A stretch of DNA of 62,610 nucleotides from Flavobacteriales bacterium UBA1937 (GCA_002337005.1 DDFD01000044.1:1-62610), one strand, 5' to 3'; shown: positions 44,403 to 51,463, counted from the first letter of the stretch. Numbers and translations: made by a program. The notes: generated by a model not told the origin, from the letters alone.

Positions 44403-44963
44403 ATGCAAAAATATTGGCAAAATTCCATCACATTTGATGAATACATAAAAGAAACAGAACGAAGAATTGCGGTTCAAAATCCTGAAGACGAGCATAATGA
44501 ATATTACGAACTCGGGCTTCAAAGAATGAATAGAACCCTGAAAACCTTCAAAATAGACGAAGAACAATTAAATGTTTTAAAATCTAAAAATTTCAAAGGA
44601 AAAATTCTCATCATTTCAGAACCTTGGTGCGGAGATGCAAGTGCTACTGTTCCTGCGGTTTCTAAATTTTTTGAAGCAGCGAATATTGAAGTCAAGATTT
44701 TCCTAAAAGATTCTGATACTTCTTTGATTGAACAATTCTTAACCAACGGAACGCAATCTATTCCCAAAATTTTAATTTTAAACGAAGATTTTGAAGTGAA
44801 AAATGTTTGGGGGCCAAGACCAAAATTCGGAAATGAATTGTTGAAAAAATTCAAAGAAAATCCAGAAACTTATCCTCGCGAAGAATTCTATAATGATTTA
44901 CAGGTTTATTACGCCAAAAACCGAGGCAAAGATGCAATCGCAGAATTGTTAGAATTGTTATAA
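44403..44963 (+). CDS. thioredoxin-like protein with a single active-site Cys
   Basis: 186 aa, cytoplasmic (no signal peptide). Thioredoxin fold recognisable from KILIISEPWCGDASATVP and the cis-Pro segment QSIPKILIL. The active-site motif is CGDA (Cys76 to Ala79) rather than CxxC, so it cannot form the normal intramolecular disulfide; a monothiol or non-redox role is likely. It resembles the Thioredoxin_9-type family found in Bacillota and Bacteroidota. It is in a likely operon with aroC. Confidence 0.85.
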   Translation: MQKYWQNSITFDEYIKETERRIAVQNPEDEHNEYYELGLQRMNRTLKTFKIDEEQLNVLKSKNFKGKILIISEPWCGDASATVPAVSKFFEAANIEVKIFLKDSDTSLIEQFLTNGTQSIPKILILNEDFEVKNVWGPRPKFGNELLKKFKENPETYPREEFYNDLQVYYAKNRGKDAIAELLELL

Positions 44964-44968
44964 TTACT

Positions 44969-45029
44969 TCTCGCTGATTTTACTGATTTAGAAGATGAAA
45001 AATCAGCCAAATTTGCTCAATCAGCGAGA
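44969..45029. repeat. hairpin repeat, AATCAGCGAGA family
   Basis: TCTCGCTGATT (44969-44979) pairs with AATCAGCGAGA (45019-45029), with an inner CTGATTT/AAATCAG pair. A related copy is at 47296-47355. Confidence 0.75.
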
Positions 45030-45046
45030 GAAAAGACATACAAATA

Positions 45047-45610
45047 ATGATGAAATTTCTTAAAAAAAACTGGCTCACTCTATTGTTAACAGCTTTTTTG
45101 TTGGCAATTTTATTAATTCCGAGTTTTAAAGAATTTGTTCAAAGACAAATCTTAATGAAACCCTCATTAGAAAAAGTAGAAAACGAAGTCACTTTTACAC
45201 CAGAAGAACTGAATCTTCAGTTGAAAGGAATAAATGTTCCCGATGCTAATTTGGCAGATTTTAAAGATAAACTCGTTTTCCTCAATTTTTGGGGAACTTG
45301 GTGTCCTCCTTGCAGAGCAGAGTATCCTAGCATTCAGAAATTGTATGATGCCAAAAAAGACAAGGTGCATTTTGTACTAATTGCTATGCAAGATCAAGAA
45401 GAGGCTGTGAAAAAATTTTTGACAGAAAATGAATACACCACACCGGTCTATATAGCAACCAGCCCTATTGCAGAAAAAATGCTTCCGAAATCCTTTCCTA
45501 CCACCTATATTATCGGTAAAAATGGCAGAATTTTAAAAAAAGAAGAGTATGCAAGTGATTGGGATTCAGATTCTGTGCGTCAGTTTATTGATTCTGTTTC
45601 TAAATTCTAA
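45047..45610 (+). CDS. TlpA-like thiol-disulfide oxidoreductase
   Basis: 187 aa, membrane-anchored by an N-terminal segment (WLTLLLTAFLLAILLIPSF) with the thioredoxin domain outside. The active site FWGTWCPPCRAEYP carries Cys86 and Cys89, and the cis-Pro loop is KSFPTTYIIG. Related proteins reduce or oxidise periplasmic thiols, for example in cytochrome c maturation. The partner is not evident here. It is separated from the preceding gene by a hairpin repeat. Confidence 0.92.
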   Translation: MMKFLKKNWLTLLLTAFLLAILLIPSFKEFVQRQILMKPSLEKVENEVTFTPEELNLQLKGINVPDANLADFKDKLVFLNFWGTWCPPCRAEYPSIQKLYDAKKDKVHFVLIAMQDQEEAVKKFLTENEYTTPVYIATSPIAEKMLPKSFPTTYIIGKNGRILKKEEYASDWDSDSVRQFIDSVSKF

Positions 45611-45677
45611 TATTTTGTAATTTGGCAAACTATTTGATTAGTAAATGATAACCAAAAACAAATATTAATTATAGAAA

Positions 45678-46010
45678 ATGAAAAAATTTCTTTTGCTTTT
45701 TCAGGCCTTCGGAAAAAATGGTCTGTTTGCTAAAGTTCCGCACATTATCAGAATGGTAAAAGCAGCAAAAAAAGGAGAATATAAGATGGATTTTAAATCA
45801 GTTTTAATTCCATCATTAGCCATAATTTACATCCTTTCTCCGCTAGATATTATACCAGATTGGATTCCTGTAATTGGCGCATTAGATGATTTCGGAATTC
45901 TAGCTCTTACGCTTCCGTTTGTTTTAAAAGAATTAGAAAAATTCTTAGCTTGGGAACAAGAACAAAAGAATAGAACCAATAACATCACAGACGCCGAAAT
46001 TATTCAATAA
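45678..46010 (+). CDS. YkvA/DUF1232 family protein
   Basis: 110 aa. The family signature LIPSLAIIYILSPLDIIPDW followed by IPVIGALDDFGILAL forms a membrane hairpin, flanked by a basic N-terminus (KVPHIIRMVKAAKKGEYKM) and an acidic C-terminus. Function of DUF1232 is not established. A terminator follows. Confidence 0.92.
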   Translation: MKKFLLLFQAFGKNGLFAKVPHIIRMVKAAKKGEYKMDFKSVLIPSLAIIYILSPLDIIPDWIPVIGALDDFGILALTLPFVLKELEKFLAWEQEQKNRTNNITDAEIIQ

Positions 46011-46033
46011 GACATTTGTGTTTTTTAATAAAG

Positions 46034-46074
46034 AATCGCTTCAAACAATTTTTTTGTTGGAGCGATTTTATTTT
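46034..46074 (+). terminator. terminator after the DUF1232 gene
   Basis: AATCGCT (46034-46040) pairs with AGCGATT (46061-46067), extended by partly paired CAAACAA/TTGTTGG, then a T-run. Confidence 0.8.
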
Positions 46075-46090
46075 TTGATAAAAAATTTTA

Positions 46091-46270
46091 TTTGGCGCAC
46101 CAGATTTTAGCTTCTTTTCACGGTCAGTCCGCCTCCAGTTCCCGCTTTTTTATGATTTTTTGCCACCACCAAAACCCTTTCTGCGTAAATCTTCTAAACG
46201 CAAAAAACGCAAAAAGGGTAGCCTGTAAAAATCATAAAAAGAGCTCCACTTCCGTCGGTGCGAGTTCGCT
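46091..46270. repeat. large imperfect hairpin repeat
   Basis: Nested inverted arms: GGCGCACC against GGTGCGAG (outer), GCTTTTTTATGATTTTT against AAAAATCATAAAAAGAGC, and AACCCTTTCTGCGT (46173-46186) against ACGCAAAAAGGGT (46207-46219). The inner arm recurs at 51340-51386. Confidence 0.7.
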
Positions 46271-46296
46271 TTTCTGTTATATTTAGAAATTTCCAC

Positions 46297-46304
46297 TATT
46301 TTTG
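46297..46304 (+). promoter_or_regulatory. -7 box of miaA
   Basis: TATTTTTG lies 110 nt before the chosen start; the leader would contain the heptad inverted repeat. Confidence 0.5.
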
Positions 46305-46318
46305 TGTTTTAATTAGTA

Positions 46319-46404
46319 GGATGAAGGATGTTAGATGCGGGAAGTTTCTTGCGAAATTTTTAATCATAATTAAAATAACATCCATCATCAAACATCAAAC
46401 ATTA
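46319..46404. repeat. heptad repeats with inverted arms in the miaA leader
   Basis: GGATGAA, GGATGTT, AGATGCG, GGAAGTT (46319-46346) are mirrored by AACATCC, ATCATCA, AACATCA, AACATTA (46377-46404). GGATGTT and AACATCC are exact reverse complements. Confidence 0.8.
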
Positions 46405-46413
46405 AAAAATAAA

Positions 46414-47310
46414 TTGAAAACCCTCATTTCCATTATCGGCTCTACAGGAATTGGCAAAACAAAACTCGCCATCGAAATCGCAAAACATTTTGATACAGAA
46501 ATTATCTCTTGTGATTCTAGACAGTTTTTCAAGGAAATGAAAATAGGAACAGCCATGCCAACTCCTGAAGAATTAGCTGCTGTAAAACATCATTTTGTGG
46601 GTAATCTTTCTGTTACAGATTATTATTCCATTGGTCAATACGAAACAGATGCTTTGCGAAAAATAGAAGAAATTTTCTTAGAAAAAGACACCGTAGTTTT
46701 GGTTGGCGGAAGCATGATGTACGAAAAAGCAGTAGCAGAAGGTCTCAATGATTTGCCGACTGCCAATGCAGAAAACCAACAAAAACTAGAAAAAATCTGG
46801 AAAGAAGAAGGCTTAGAAAAACTACAAAAAATACTTGAAAATCTAGACGAAGAGTATTACAGCGTCGTTCACAAAGAAAATCCGAGAAGATTGCTCAGAG
46901 CAATAGATGTAATTTGGCAAACTGGTAAAAAATTCTCAGAATTAACTGCAATACCTACCGAAAAACGCAATTTTAAATTGCATAGAATAGGAATTAAAGC
47001 ACCTAGAGAAATAATGTATGAGAGAATAAACCGGCGTGTAGATACAATGCTAGAAAATGGCTTGTTAGATGAAGTGAAAACTTTGATTCCATACAAAGAT
47101 TTAGTGTCACTTCAGACCGTAGGTTATACCGAAATTTTCAAATATTTAGATGGTATTTGGAGTTTAGATTTTGCAATAGAAGAAATTAAAAAAAACTCTC
47201 GCAGATATGCCAAACGCCAGGAAACCTGGAACCGAAAAGTAGAAAATGTAACTTGGCTAGATTATGATTATTCTGATGAAGATTTGGGAGCTATTCTCTC
47301 GCAGATTTAG
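46414..47310 (+). CDS. miaA: tRNA dimethylallyltransferase
   Basis: Adds the dimethylallyl group to A37 of tRNAs reading codons that start with U. I take the TTG at 46414, giving 298 aa with the P-loop ISIIGSTGIGKTKLA at the expected N-terminal position. Longer in-frame starts (for example ATG 46321) would translate the heptad repeat. DSRQFFKEMKIGTAMP, HHFVGN, VGGSMMYEKA and the C-terminal QTVGYTEIFKYLDG are family motifs. The 3' end runs into a hairpin repeat. Confidence 0.93.
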   Translation: MKTLISIIGSTGIGKTKLAIEIAKHFDTEIISCDSRQFFKEMKIGTAMPTPEELAAVKHHFVGNLSVTDYYSIGQYETDALRKIEEIFLEKDTVVLVGGSMMYEKAVAEGLNDLPTANAENQQKLEKIWKEEGLEKLQKILENLDEEYYSVVHKENPRRLLRAIDVIWQTGKKFSELTAIPTEKRNFKLHRIGIKAPREIMYERINRRVDTMLENGLLDEVKTLIPYKDLVSLQTVGYTEIFKYLDGIWSLDFAIEEIKKNSRRYAKRQETWNRKVENVTWLDYDYSDEDLGAILSQI

Positions 47311-47355
47311 CGGATTATGCTAATTTTAATCTGCTAAATCTGCATAATCAGCGAG
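47296..47355. repeat. hairpin repeat overlapping the miaA 3' end
   Basis: AGATTTAGCGGATTA pairs with TAATCTGCTAAATCT, inside outer TCTCGC and GCGAGA arms. The right side ends in AATCAGCGAGA, shared with 44969-45029. The last codons of miaA lie in the repeat. Confidence 0.75.
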
Positions 47356-47368
47356 AAAAGAATAAACA

Positions 47369-47392
47369 AAAGCACCGAAATTTCGGTGCTTT
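47369..47392. terminator. bidirectional terminator between miaA and the 78-aa gene
   Basis: AAAGCACCGAAA pairs with TTTCGGTGCTTT as a perfect palindrome serving convergent transcripts. Confidence 0.85.
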
Positions 47393-47423
47393 CTTGTGAT
47401 TAGTTGTTGAATGTTATATGATA

Positions 47424-47660
47424 TTATGAATTGGATTCCGGTGCATTTTGTTTCCAATGTCTTCTGAAATTTCCGTTCTGGAAATCATCTTTGAATTTTG
47501 AGAATTCTTCATCGCTCATATTTCTTACTTTGTCTAGAAAAGACAATCTTCTTTGTTTGAAGTTTTTGCATTTTCCATCTTTTTCACAATGTCCTTTTGC
47601 TAATTTAGCAATACCTACTACGGCTAAAGCAGCGAGTGCTACTTTCCAAAAATTTTTCAT
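47424..47660 (-). CDS. small membrane-anchored protein with Cys/His cluster, ECF-linked
   Basis: 78 aa, not recognised. An N-terminal hydrophobic segment (FWKVALAALAVVGIAKLA) is followed by GHCEKDGKCKNFK with two Cys and a His, then VRNMSDEEFSKFKDDF and a basic tail. The NMSDEE-x-x-x-FK stretch also occurs in the 120-aa protein downstream of the ECF sigma gene. Two tandem AAAGTAA-14-CGTCTTA motifs lie upstream, the same as before the sigma gene, so it is a candidate member of that regulon. Confidence 0.75.
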   Translation of the reverse strand: MKNFWKVALAALAVVGIAKLAKGHCEKDGKCKNFKQRRLSFLDKVRNMSDEEFSKFKDDFQNGNFRRHWKQNAPESNS

Positions 47661-47698
47661 AATTTTAAAATGTTATAAGTTGATATTTCTTTTTATAG

Positions 47699-47726
47699 TA
47701 AGACGATTGAGCGGTTTTTTTACTTT
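47699..47726 (-). promoter_or_regulatory. ECF-type promoter motif 2 (proximal, 78-aa gene)
   Basis: On the minus strand AAAGTAA (47726-47720), 14 bp, CGTCTTA (47705-47699), 38 nt before the start codon. CGTC is a common core of ECF -10 elements. Confidence 0.7.
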
Positions 47727-47766
47727 AATTATTTTGTGATTTTTTTCTCAAACTTCTTACATTTAA

Positions 47767-47794
47767 TAAGACGAATGTTCAGTAATATTACTTT
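47767..47794 (-). promoter_or_regulatory. ECF-type promoter motif 3 (distal, 78-aa gene)
   Basis: On the minus strand AAAGTAA (47794-47788), 14 bp, CGTCTTA (47773-47767): same boxes and spacing as motifs 1 and 2, in tandem upstream of motif 2. Confidence 0.65.
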
Positions 47795-47867
47795 AATAAT
47801 TTTGTAAAAATTTTAATTTTTTTTGTAGAATTGAAAATAAGCTCCGTAGGAGCGACAGAAAATAAAA

Positions 47868-47889
47868 AAAACGGACCATCGTCCGTTTT
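47868..47889 (-). terminator. terminator after the sigma/120-aa unit
   Basis: AAAACGGAC pairs with GTCCGTTTT around a 4-nt loop; on the minus strand a T-run follows. Confidence 0.85.
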
Positions 47890-47906
47890 CATTAACCTTA
47901 TTTATT

Positions 47907-48269
47907 TTAACATCTTCCTCGGAATCTGTCTTTCCATTTTTGTTTAAAATTTTCTCTTTCTTCATCACTCATATTCATAAATTTATCTCTTAGTTCTTCT
48001 TTCATAGATTGTTGGTGTTCGTTATTTCCGCAGCAATTTCTAAAATGTTCTTTCATTTTATGGTGCTTTCCGCCGCCTTTGAAACCTCCGAAAAGTAATT
48101 TACTCAAGATAAAAATTCCTACCGCTTGCCAATATGTAATGGTTTTTACACCAATTACTTCGGGCAAAATACCGTTCCAAAGAAGCATTACTACATAAGG
48201 TAATAGAAATAGAGCTGCTATAAAAAGAAGCGCCATTAGAAATTTTCCTTTTTTATGGTGTGTGTTCAT
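47907..48269 (-). CDS. small membrane protein with Cys/His-rich tail, cotranscribed with ECF sigma
   Basis: 120 aa, not recognised. Two hydrophobic segments (FLMALLFIAALFLLPYVVML and YWQAVGIFILSKLLFG) are followed by a Gly/His/Cys-rich cytoplasmic or periplasmic tail (GGGKHHKMKEHFRNCCGNNEH), then NMSDEERENFKQKWKDRF. It starts 5 bp after the sigma factor stop, so it is probably translated together with it. By position it is a candidate anti-sigma factor or sensor, but it has no recognisable anti-sigma domain. Confidence 0.75.
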   Translation of the reverse strand: MNTHHKKGKFLMALLFIAALFLLPYVVMLLWNGILPEVIGVKTITYWQAVGIFILSKLLFGGFKGGGKHHKMKEHFRNCCGNNEHQQSMKEELRDKFMNMSDEERENFKQKWKDRFRGRC

Positions 48270-48274
48270 ATTTA

Positions 48275-48850
48275 TTAAAAATTTAATTCGTTATATAAAT
48301 GTTGGAGTCTTTTTCTGAGATGTTTTACAGCATAACCTTTTCTGCTTATAATGGTTTTTAGGTTTTCGCCTTTTTGATCTGCAATTTCCTGAAGCGTAAA
48401 ATCCTCGATTTCATTTAGTAAGAAAACTTCTCTTTGATTTTCTGGCAGTTCGTCTAAAGCTTGCATCAGTTCATTCCAAAATTCTTCTTTAAAAAGTGCC
48501 AATTCTGGACTTGCATTTTCGTCTAAAAGAAGGATTTCTTTGAATGAAATTTCGTTTTCGTCATTTTCGTACGTATAATCTTCTAGATTGTCTGTTTTCT
48601 TTTTTCGATAATTGTCTGTTACCCTGTTTTGTGCTACTCTATAGAGCCAGGCACTCACATTTTCTAGTTCATCTAAATTGCTTAATCTGCTAAACTGATA
48701 CCAAACATCTTGTAGAATATCTTCAGCTTCTTCTGTCGTTTTTACTTTTCCACGCACAAAACCGAACAATTTTTTACCAAATTGTTGCACTGTTTCGGTG
48801 ATAGAAAAGTGTCTTTCGTCACTCATAGAAGCTGTAGTTATCGTCTCCAT
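48275..48850 (-). CDS. ECF RNA polymerase sigma factor
   Basis: 191 aa sigma-70 family, extracytoplasmic-function type with only regions 2 and 4. Region 2: TTEEAEDILQDVWYQF, then VSAWLYRVAQNRVTDNYRK. Region 4: LPENQREVFLLNEIEDFTLQ, then EIADQKGENLKTIISRKGYAVKHL. An acidic linker lies between them. A promoter motif AAAGTAA-14-CGTCTTA sits immediately before the ATG, and the same motif occurs twice before the 78-aa gene, suggesting autoregulation. No classical anti-sigma gene is adjacent. Confidence 0.93.
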   Translation of the reverse strand: METITTASMSDERHFSITETVQQFGKKLFGFVRGKVKTTEEAEDILQDVWYQFSRLSNLDELENVSAWLYRVAQNRVTDNYRKKKTDNLEDYTYENDENEISFKEILLLDENASPELALFKEEFWNELMQALDELPENQREVFLLNEIEDFTLQEIADQKGENLKTIISRKGYAVKHLRKRLQHLYNELNF

Positions 48851-48856
48851 ATTTCG

Positions 48857-48884
48857 TAAGACGATTGAAGTTGGTTTTTACTTT
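48857..48884 (-). promoter_or_regulatory. ECF-type promoter motif 1 (sigma gene)
   Basis: On the minus strand AAAGTAA (48884-48878), 14 bp, CGTCTTA (48863-48857), ending 6 nt before the ATG at 48850, so the mRNA is predicted to be leaderless. Confidence 0.7.
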
Positions 48885-48931
48885 AAGAAAATTTTAAAAA
48901 TTTTATCCACAAATGTAGTTTTTTAATTTCG

Positions 48932-48939
48932 TACTTTTG
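48932..48939 (+). promoter_or_regulatory. -7 box of the thioredoxin-family gene at 49011
   Basis: TACTTTTG fits TAnnTTTG, about 70 nt upstream of the start. Confidence 0.5.
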
Positions 48940-49010
48940 CAAGAGTATTTTTAAGGAAGTAATAATGAAACGATATCAAACCTTCAAACTATATCAAACA
49001 AAAAAATATC

Positions 49011-49568
49011 ATGGCAAATACACCTTCTAATATGTTAGAATTAGGGACTAGAGCTCCTTATTTTGAACTTCCAAATCCATCAAACAGCAACGAAATCCAG
49101 ACTCTAGAAGAATTAAAAGGAGAAAAAGGAACTTTGGTGATTTTTATGTGCAATCATTGTCCTTTTGTGTTGCACGTCATTGATAAATTGACAGAACTTT
49201 ACGAAGATTACAACAATCAAGGGATAGAATTTATCGCTATTAATGCCAATGATGTAGAGAAATATCCAGCAGATTCACCAGAAAAAATGATTGAATTTCA
49301 AATCGAAAGAAAATTTGAATTTCCTTATTTGTATGATGAAAGTCAAGCGGTTGCCAAAGCTTATGATGCAGCTTGTACCCCAGATTTTTATTTTTTTGAT
49401 GATAAATTAGACTTGGTTTATAGAGGTCAAATGGATGATTCTAGACCAGGAAATCAAAAAGAAATTACAGGTGAGGATTTAATTATTGCATTTGAAAATT
49501 TACTTTCGGGGAATCCGCAAGAAGAATTACAAAAACCGAGCATAGGATGTAATATCAAATGGAAATAA
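49011..49568 (+). CDS. thioredoxin-family/AhpC-TSA-type redox protein
   Basis: 185 aa, no signal peptide. AhpC/TSA-like start (LELGTRAPYFELPNP), active site FMCNHCPFV with Cys47 and Cys50 (CNHC), and FIAINANDVEKYP. The cis-Pro region is AACTPDFYFFD, with an extra Cys. This CNHC subgroup is common in bacteria and is usually annotated as thioredoxin family; the substrate is unknown. It is divergent from the ECF sigma gene, sharing its upstream region. Confidence 0.88.
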   Translation: MANTPSNMLELGTRAPYFELPNPSNSNEIQTLEELKGEKGTLVIFMCNHCPFVLHVIDKLTELYEDYNNQGIEFIAINANDVEKYPADSPEKMIEFQIERKFEFPYLYDESQAVAKAYDAACTPDFYFFDDKLDLVYRGQMDDSRPGNQKEITGEDLIIAFENLLSGNPQEELQKPSIGCNIKWK

Positions 49569-49620
49569 ATTAGAAATGCATCTTTTGGTGTATTCAATTC
49601 TTAGTAAGTATGAAATTAAT

Positions 49621-49662
49621 AAACCGCAAAAGTAACAGAAATGTTTGTTGCTTTTGCGGTTT
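49621..49662 (+). terminator. terminator/hairpin repeat after the gene at 49011
   Basis: AAACCGCAAAAG (49621-49632) pairs perfectly with CTTTTGCGGTTT (49651-49662). The AACCGCAAAAG arm is shared with the inverted repeat between thrA and thrB. Confidence 0.75.
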
Positions 49663-49732
49663 AAATATTTTTAGCTGGTTATACTACACGATATTTTATA
49701 GATGCACCGAAATTTTTGGAGTTAAATCTAAA

Positions 49733-50089
49733 TTACTGCTTTACTATCTGAGTTACCTTTTGAGTATTATCAGAAAGAGTATATTTCATCAAATATTTAC
49801 CAGGTTTTAGTTTATCTAATCTAATTTCGGCAGTATTTGCATTAACTGAAATCTCCAAAACCTGAGTGCCAATAATAGAATAGAAAGTAACAGCAGTTAC
49901 TCTTAGCGAAGAATTTTTAGCTTTTACGATAATAAAATCTCTTGTAGGATTAGGATACGCTACCAAAGCTCCATCATCAGACTTTTGAGATGTAGATAGC
50001 GGTTCTCTCAATGTTTGTTGAGCTTTTATTTCGCTCGAAAACATTAAAAAACTTACCGAAAATGTTACAAAAAATAAAAATTTCTTCAT
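49733..50089 (-). CDS. minimal T9SS type A sorting-domain protein
   Basis: 118 aa consisting of a signal peptide (cleavage near IKAQ, residue 23), a ~20-residue linker and a T9SS C-terminal domain: VAYPNPTRDFIIVKAKNSSL, YSIIGTQVLEI and LKPGKYLMKYTL. There is no room for a passenger domain, so this is a sorting domain almost on its own. It may be a decoy, adaptor or remnant; the short intact frame and normal start argue against random decay. Confidence 0.85.
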   Translation of the reverse strand: MKKFLFFVTFSVSFLMFSSEIKAQQTLREPLSTSQKSDDGALVAYPNPTRDFIIVKAKNSSLRVTAVTFYSIIGTQVLEISVNANTAEIRLDKLKPGKYLMKYTLSDNTQKVTQIVKQ

Positions 50090-50153
50090 TATACGCTATA
50101 GGATTTTACAAATTTATTCAAATTAAAGGATATATGCAATAGTTTTTATTGCC

Positions 50154-50161
50154 TAAATTTG
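50154..50161 (+). promoter_or_regulatory. -7 box of hemB
   Basis: TAAATTTG fits TAnnTTTG, 28 nt before the hemB ATG. Confidence 0.6.
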
Positions 50162-50189
50162 CAAAGTATAAAACAAATAGTATTCCAAA

Positions 50190-51182
50190 ATGATTATATT
50201 TTCAAGAAATAGAAGATTAAGAGTAAATGAAAGCATCAGAAATCTTGTAAGAGAAACCGTTCTCACGACCAATGATTTTGTAATGCCATTGTTCGTAATG
50301 GAAGGCGAAAACGCACAAGAAGCCATCGCATCAATGCCTGGGATTTTTCGTAGAACCATAGATTTAACAGTAAAAGAATGTAAAGAATTATTCGCTCTCG
50401 GTGTAAAAGCAGTGAATATTTACATGAAAGTTCCAGAAAACTTAAAAGACAATCTCGGTACAGAAGCTTGGAACAAAGATGGTCTTATGCAAAGAACCAT
50501 CAGAGAAATTAAAAACGCAATTCCAGAAATGATAGTAATGCCAGATGTTGCGTTAGACCCTTATTCAATTTATGGACACGATGGAATTATTACCAACGGA
50601 AAAATAGACAATGATGCTACCAACGAAGCTTTGGCAAGAATGTCTGTTTCACTTGCAGAAGCAGGTGTAGATATTGTGGCGCCAAGTGATATGATGGACG
50701 GAAGAGTAGCCGCAATTCGCGAAGCTCTCGAAGAAACAGGGCACATCAATGTAGGAATTTTGAGTTATGCCGCAAAATATGCCAGTTCATATTACGGACC
50801 TTTCAGAAGCGCGTTAGATTCCGCTCCTAAAGATTTTAATGAAATTCCAAAAGATAAGAAAACCTATCAAATGGATTTTCATAATTCCAGAGAAGCCTTA
50901 AACGAAGTTTATAAAGACATCGAAGAAGGCGCAGATATTATCATGATAAAACCAGGTTTGCCTTACCTTGACATTGTCGCAAAAGTGCGTCAAGAAATAG
51001 ATTTACCAATCGCAGTTTACAATGTAAGCGGAGAGTATGCTATGCTAAAAGCGGCTGCACAAAACGGTTGGTTGGACAATGATAAAGCCATTATCGAAAG
51101 TCTTACTTGCATCAAAAGAGCCGGAGCAGATATGATTTTCACTTATGCTGCCAAAGAAGCTGCCATTTTATTAAATAATTAG
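50190..51182 (+). CDS. hemB: delta-aminolevulinic acid dehydratase (porphobilinogen synthase)
   Basis: Condenses two aminolevulinate molecules to porphobilinogen in haem synthesis. 330 aa. The metal-binding stretch is MPDVALDPYSIYGHDG, with Asp/Ala in place of the Cys triad of zinc enzymes, so it should be a Mg-dependent type. Catalytic lysines lie in AAKYASSYYGPFR and MIKPGLPYLD. Other haem genes are not in the window. Confidence 0.97.
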   Translation: MIIFSRNRRLRVNESIRNLVRETVLTTNDFVMPLFVMEGENAQEAIASMPGIFRRTIDLTVKECKELFALGVKAVNIYMKVPENLKDNLGTEAWNKDGLMQRTIREIKNAIPEMIVMPDVALDPYSIYGHDGIITNGKIDNDATNEALARMSVSLAEAGVDIVAPSDMMDGRVAAIREALEETGHINVGILSYAAKYASSYYGPFRSALDSAPKDFNEIPKDKKTYQMDFHNSREALNEVYKDIEEGADIIMIKPGLPYLDIVAKVRQEIDLPIAVYNVSGEYAMLKAAAQNGWLDNDKAIIESLTCIKRAGADMIFTYAAKEAAILLNN

Positions 51183-51390
51183 GGCGCCAATTTCCAGCTT
51201 TCGCTACTCGCTTTTTTTTCAGCGACGGCGAAGCCGCCGCTGAAAAAAAAGCTCAAACATGTCGCTCAATCTGGGGCGCAAGGTCAGGAATTTTTAGAAC
51301 CTAATTTTCTAAAAATAACGATCAGCTCAAAATACAACCAACCCTTTCTGCGTTATAAAGCATGTACAAAAAACGCAGAAAGGGTTTCGC
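51183..51390. repeat. compound hairpin repeat between hemB and lptB
   Basis: A perfect hairpin GCTTTTTTTTCAGCG with CGCTGAAAAAAAAGC (51210-51252, GC-rich centre) is followed by AACCCTTTCTGCGTT (51340-51354) mirrored exactly at 51372-51386. The second hairpin is related to one at 46173-46219. GGCGCC and GGGGCGC stand near the outer ends of the first part. Confidence 0.75.
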
Positions 51391-51404
51391 AATAAAAAAC
51401 AAAC

Positions 51405-51446
51405 AACTTCCGACATCAGACATCCAACATCCAACATCCAACATTT
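51405..51446. repeat. heptad repeat in front of lptB
   Basis: Six contiguous units: AACTTCC, GACATCA, GACATCC, AACATCC, AACATCC, AACATTT. Confidence 0.85.
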
Positions 51447-51450
51447 TTCA

Positions 51451-51458
51451 TATCTTTG
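51451..51458 (+). promoter_or_regulatory. -7 box of lptB, leaderless
   Basis: TATCTTTG ends 5 nt before the ATG at 51464; the heptad array lies just upstream, where the -33 region would be. Confidence 0.6.
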
Positions 51459-51463
51459 TCTCT

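Larger units (their letters stand above)
46011..46413. other. intergenic region before miaA
   Basis: About 400 bp without a credible gene. It holds the DUF1232 terminator (46034-46074), a large hairpin repeat (46091-46270), a TATTTTTG promoter box (46297-46304) and a heptad inverted repeat (46319-46404). A 64-codon open frame at 46092 lies across the hairpin repeat and is not thought to be coding. Confidence 0.75.

Noticed and set aside
46092..46286. 64-codon frame with Cys/His residues upstream of miaA
   Set aside because: It consists of the hairpin repeat, has no normal start (non-ATG), and the composition follows the repeat arms.
46258..46413. N-terminal extension of miaA (52 codons)
   Set aside because: The extension would translate the promoter region and the heptad inverted repeat; the P-loop position favours the TTG at 46414.
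49610..49810. 66-codon plus-strand frame
   Set aside because: It runs through the terminator hairpin at 49621 and opposite the T9SS mini-gene, with no protein-like features.
51362..51463. N-terminal extension of lptB
   Set aside because: It covers repeat DNA and the -7 box; the ATG at 51464 gives the standard LptB length.
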